This document shows, in pieces, positions 62,846 through 64,000 of a stretch of DNA of 64,000 bases. The notes beneath the pieces were generated by a model. The model was not told the origin of the DNA. It ran no database searches and worked only from the letters and a program-made list of their open reading frames with translations. Source of the stretch: Trebonia sp964581815. GTDB lineage: Bacteria > Actinomycetota > Actinomycetes > Streptosporangiales > Streptosporangiaceae. Both the position numbers and the translations under genes were made by a program. The stretch is taken from NCBI GenBank assembly GCA_964581815.1, contig CAZORE010000003.1:74226-138225 (forward strand), given 5' to 3'. Within the stretch, counting starts at the first letter, position 1. The number at the start of each line of letters is the position of its first letter.

Positions 62846-63967
62846 TCAGCCTACCGGGGTTGTGGTCCTCGACGGCGATGCCTCAGGCAGCATCCGCTCC
62901 GCCGTGTCGTAAATGGTGCGGACTTCCTCGCGGGTGAGCGACGGCACGCCCTCGTTCGGCTGGGTGCGCTTCCAGTGGCGCTGCTTGAGGTACTTGCCGA
63001 GCGCCGTTCCGGTGAACACGTCGACGTTCCTGATGGTCGCGACGTCCCAGGGGACCCTGGGCCCGTAGATGGCAAGCGCGGGCCGGACGGAAACCTCGTA
63101 GCCGAGCGCCGCGGAGAGGATCTCGCTGGCCTGCGAGGCCTCCCAGACGGCGTGCTCGAGCCGGTCCTTCTGCGACTCCGGTCCCAGGTAGAGCCGCCTG
63201 CCGTTGATCGTGCGGATCGGCAGCCTGGCATCCCACCCCTCCGAGTCGATCGCGTAGACCCCGGTCGGCCCGATGACCAGGTGGTCGATGACTTCCTGGC
63301 TGCCCGGAATGGCCCGCGCGTTGAGCGTGAAGTAGCCCTCACGGCGTATCTTGTTCAGCTGACCGTGGGTCTGCTTGTAGGCGGGGTACTTGGCGCCGTT
63401 GAGGTACATGTGGAGGTTGGGGTTCCGCGCCCGGCGGACGGTATCCGCGATCCCGGCCAGGATCGCGAGCGTCACGGCGATCTCCCAACTCCTGGTAAGT
63501 GCCGCGGCCGCCGCGCCGACGACCACCATGATGATGGCCCGCTTCCGCCAGAATTCGAGCTGGACATCGGGCGGCAGGTCGCGCACGCCCACCCGCGGCG
63601 GTTCATTCCCCGGCCCGCCCGCCTCGCCTCCCCCGTTGGCTGGCCCGCCCCCCCGGATGCGTCCGAGGATTCGCCCCAACGGGGTCGGCTTACTCTCTTC
63701 CGCCGCGCCGCTCGGGACCGGCGGCGACGTGATCGTCTGGTTCAACGTGGCGCCGACCGCGGTCGCCTGCGGCGACCCGGGTGCCGTGGCGGGCGGCGCT
63801 TCGGCCGCCGCGGCAGGCGGCGCGGCGCGCTGCGCCCGGCGCCTGGCCGGGCGCCCGGCATCCCGGCCGGGCGCGTCGTCCGTGGCCTCCGTGGTCGCCA
63901 CGCCGCCGAAGATCCCCAGGCCCTCGTTGGCCGGGGATGTTGGGCCGTGCCCGGCGCCCCCGGTCAT
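62846..63967 (-). CDS. NERD-domain membrane protein with an altered motif
   Basis: A 373-residue protein with about 130 residues of disordered Pro/Ala/Gly-rich N-terminus, then two hydrophobic segments near 145-180 (IIMVVVGAAAAALTRSWEIA), then a NERD (nuclease-related) domain: RREGYFTLNARAIPGSQEVI, DHLVIGPTGVYAIDSEGWDA. In active members the motif ends IDSKxW; here Lys is replaced by Glu, so nuclease activity is doubtful. The C-terminal part has TGTALGKYLKQRHWKRTQPN. It lies 42 bp upstream of ilvD. ATG 63967. Confidence 0.8.
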   Translation of the reverse strand: MTGGAGHGPTSPANEGLGIFGGVATTEATDDAPGRDAGRPARRRAQRAAPPAAAAEAPPATAPGSPQATAVGATLNQTITSPPVPSGAAEESKPTPLGRILGRIRGGGPANGGGEAGGPGNEPPRVGVRDLPPDVQLEFWRKRAIIMVVVGAAAAALTRSWEIAVTLAILAGIADTVRRARNPNLHMYLNGAKYPAYKQTHGQLNKIRREGYFTLNARAIPGSQEVIDHLVIGPTGVYAIDSEGWDARLPIRTINGRRLYLGPESQKDRLEHAVWEASQASEILSAALGYEVSVRPALAIYGPRVPWDVATIRNVDVFTGTALGKYLKQRHWKRTQPNEGVPSLTREEVRTIYDTAERMLPEASPSRTTTPVG

Positions 63968-64000
63968 ACGCGTGCCTTCACCTGCTCGCGCGCCGTCACC
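63968..64000. other. Right edge, no feature assigned
   Basis: The last 33 bases are GC-rich with no start or stop signal that can be assigned. They may belong to the end of a further gene beyond the window. Confidence 0.3.

Overview
The window is about 64 kb of very GC-rich DNA with strong G/C bias at third codon positions. It carries four runs of exactly 100 N (23221, 27042, 36631, 54975), so it is a draft scaffold. The gene content is that of a filamentous-type actinomycete: mshB and a mycothiol-dependent-isomerase-like protein (mycothiol users), a mycobacterial-type SdhC-SdhA-SdhB, an Ada-AlkA fusion next to ogt, DUF4439, DUF397-like and DUF2277 proteins, and XRE proteins ending their HTH in an EWEERW-type motif. 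I would place it in or near Streptosporangiales, by inference only. No tRNA, rRNA, CRISPR array or prophage was seen.

Layout. 1-7.3 kb: a LuxR-type ATPase regulator cut by the left edge, a small unknown protein, the ribosome GTPase TypA, a DinB/MDMPI-fold protein and a secreted GH25 muramidase. 7.3-18.5 kb: succinate dehydrogenase, a DPP-IV-like S9 peptidase, mshB with a small membrane protein, ddaH-rocD (methylarginine/ornithine catabolism), and fdxA-dapC. 18.5-29 kb: a lytic-transglycosylase-like membrane protein whose start codon overlaps the stop of an IS605/IS1341-type tnpB; dapD, a LOG-family protein, a DivIVA-like protein, tag, a HelD/HelR-type RNA polymerase motor ATPase, and a two-gene ferritin-like/lipoprotein operon. 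29-46 kb: the conserved translation and RNA-processing block rimP-nusA-ylxR-infB-DUF503-rbfA-truB, then a potABCD-type polyamine transporter placed between truB and ribF, then a coiled-coil repeat protein, rpsO and pnp. 45.7-53.7 kb: M16 peptidase, dapB, several small proteins, a PrsW-like protein, ogt, ada-alkA and a PHP phosphatase. 53.7-64 kb: NfeD-SPFH flanked by two related XRE-type proteins, then menA, a GNAT protein, ilvD and a NERD-domain protein.

How genes work together. Diaminopimelate/lysine synthesis is spread over three loci here (dapC, dapD, dapB). Alkylation repair appears three times (tag, ogt, ada-alkA). Many stop/start junctions overlap (GTGA, TGATG), which suggests translational coupling in sdhA-sdhB, fdxA-dapC, rbfA-truB, ada-alkA-ogt, ilvD-GNAT and the DUF4439 pair. 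At least ten genes have a TANNNT-like hexamer ending 6-8 nt before the start codon, the signature of leaderless transcription.

Leads worth a second look: the divergent and convergent arrangement of two XRE proteins around NfeD-SPFH, with an interleaved set of inverted repeats in the shared promoter region; a PrsW homologue in which every metal or catalytic position appears replaced, and a NERD protein whose motif Lys is Glu; a tnpB with intact RuvC residues fused by ATGA to a cell-wall gene; a three-copy GTATCRGTT repeat cluster upstream of ddaH; an E. coli-type DapD in an actinomycete; and a HelD/HelR gene with in-frame palindromic-repeat insertions and an apparent lost stop codon.
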